Assembly: GCA_021823385.1 (NCBI GenBank)
Contig: JAKAOC010000123.1
Location: 1-6,840, forward strand
Origin: Actinomycetes bacterium
GTDB taxonomy: Bacteria > Actinomycetota > Acidimicrobiia > Acidimicrobiales > Acidimicrobiaceae
Direction of reading: 5' to 3'
DNA: 6,840 bases
Shown: positions 6,357 through 6,840 of the stretch, in pieces
Layout of the letters: every line of letters starts with the position of its first letter
Position numbering within the stretch: position 1 is the first letter of the stretch
Translations under genes and position numbers: made by a program
Notes under the pieces: generated by a model
Told to the model about the DNA's origin: nothing
Database searches by the model: none
The model's input: the letters and a program-made list of their open reading frames with translations, nothing else

Positions 6357-6519
6357 GTCGAATCCCCCCTTTGCTCTTGGGTTGCAGCGCATGCAGAAAA
6401 CACCCTGGCGCCTCGGCCTCAAATGCCTGGTCGGTAGTGGCCATGGGCGGATGCACCCCGTCGGAGAGGCGAATGGTAGTCCACGAGTCCAGCCGCCCGT
6501 GATCAGTGCTGCCCGGATC

Positions 6520-6533
6520 CGCCCTATAGGGCG
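6520..6533. repeat. 14-bp perfect palindrome
   Basis: CGCCCTATAGGGCG is fully self-complementary. A site of this kind could bind a dimeric regulator, but no promoter or gene start is visible beside it, so no function is assigned. Confidence 0.4.
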
Positions 6534-6840
6534 TCGTTGCCGATTCCGTGGTGAATCTCGGCGATAACGGGACCTTGCCGGCCACTGGTGAGCTGCAGCC
6601 GGCATCGCCGAGGGACATCCATGGTGGAAACCCACCACTTCGTGGGATGCAATCGCCATCCGGGCCTGGCGAAGCCATGCCGGCAGGCCCCGCCTGCGTA
6701 GAATCACGGATGGCCCCACGTGAAGTCACCCTTTCGGGTTTGGCTGGTTGGCGCAATCATTTCCTTATGAGTTCGGATCCTTTGACCATAAGTCATCGAG
6801 GGTTCCCGTCCAAACAGCCACGGCGCGCGGTGAGCCCAAC

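Larger units (their letters stand above)
6064..6840. other. About 0.78 kb without a recognisable gene, hairpin-rich
   Basis: Long frames exist on both strands (minus 5713-6756, plus 6035-6502) but none shows a known domain, and the minus one runs through the methyltransferase. Instead there are several inverted repeats: GGGTGG/CCACCC at 6237-6257, a 10-bp stem at 6331-6356, a 14-bp palindrome at 6520-6533, overlapping alternative stems at 6622-6646, and GCAGGC/GCCTGC at 6683-6697. Near the window end CTTATG (6764-6769) and CATAAG (6787-6792) form a 6-bp dyad in AT-richer sequence, perhaps upstream of a gene beyond the window. Confidence 0.5.

Noticed and set aside
6340..6380. Possible tRNA T-arm (GTCGAATCCCCC)
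   Set aside because: The GGTTC half and the acceptor, D and anticodon stems are missing on both strands.
5713..6756. Minus-strand open frame of 347 codons
   Set aside because: It runs antisense through the well-supported O-methyltransferase, contains no recognisable domain, and is rich in Arg/Pro/Ser as expected of a chance frame in GC-rich DNA.
1..6840. CRISPR array, integron or complete insertion sequence
   Set aside because: No regularly spaced repeats, no recognisable transposase or integrase, and no paired terminal repeats with target duplications were found.

Overview
The window comes from a GC-rich (roughly 60-65 % by eye) bacterial chromosome, most likely an actinobacterium in the broad sense. 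The evidence is the TrpS C-terminus, the style of the GNAT and DUF4352 proteins, frequent GTG starts, and relics of an ECF transporter whose S component and ATPase resemble those of actinobacteria. The taxonomy cannot be narrowed further from this sequence alone.

Layout from left to right: (1) the 3' end of trpS (tryptophanyl-tRNA synthetase, cut by the window edge, KMSKS loop present) followed by a GC-rich hairpin; (2) a complete GNAT-family N-acetyltransferase; (3) a 459-base gap holding a 12-bp perfect long-range inverted repeat and, just before the next gene, a 13-bp dyad with one bulged base; (4) a gene of unknown function with a long disordered N-terminus and a C-terminal domain that faintly resembles TY-Chap/YbjN-like peptide-binding chaperone domains; (5) on the minus strand, two adjacent decayed genes: an ECF-transporter S component broken by at least three frame changes and an internal deletion, and the C-terminal part of its ECF ATPase with a ruined Walker B; (6) an abrupt AT-rich stretch (34 % GC over 3611-3660) leading into (7) a single-span membrane-anchored DUF4352 protein that ends at a convincing Rho-independent terminator; (8) about 0.9 kb with no recognisable gene; (9) a complete class I SAM-dependent O-methyltransferase with a good ribosome-binding site; (10) about 0.78 kb with no recognisable gene but several hairpins.

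The five intact or partial genes cover only about 43 % of the window, which is low for a bacterium. They do not form an operon or an obvious pathway: each has its own long flanking gap, and the one recognisable multi-gene system, the ECF vitamin/metal uptake module, is dead. The picture is a chromosomal region undergoing gene decay and rearrangement rather than a compact working system. The features most worth a second look are the degraded ECF module with its still-open but Walker-B-less ATPase frame, the dyad upstream of the 1561 gene, and the unfamiliar protein encoded there.
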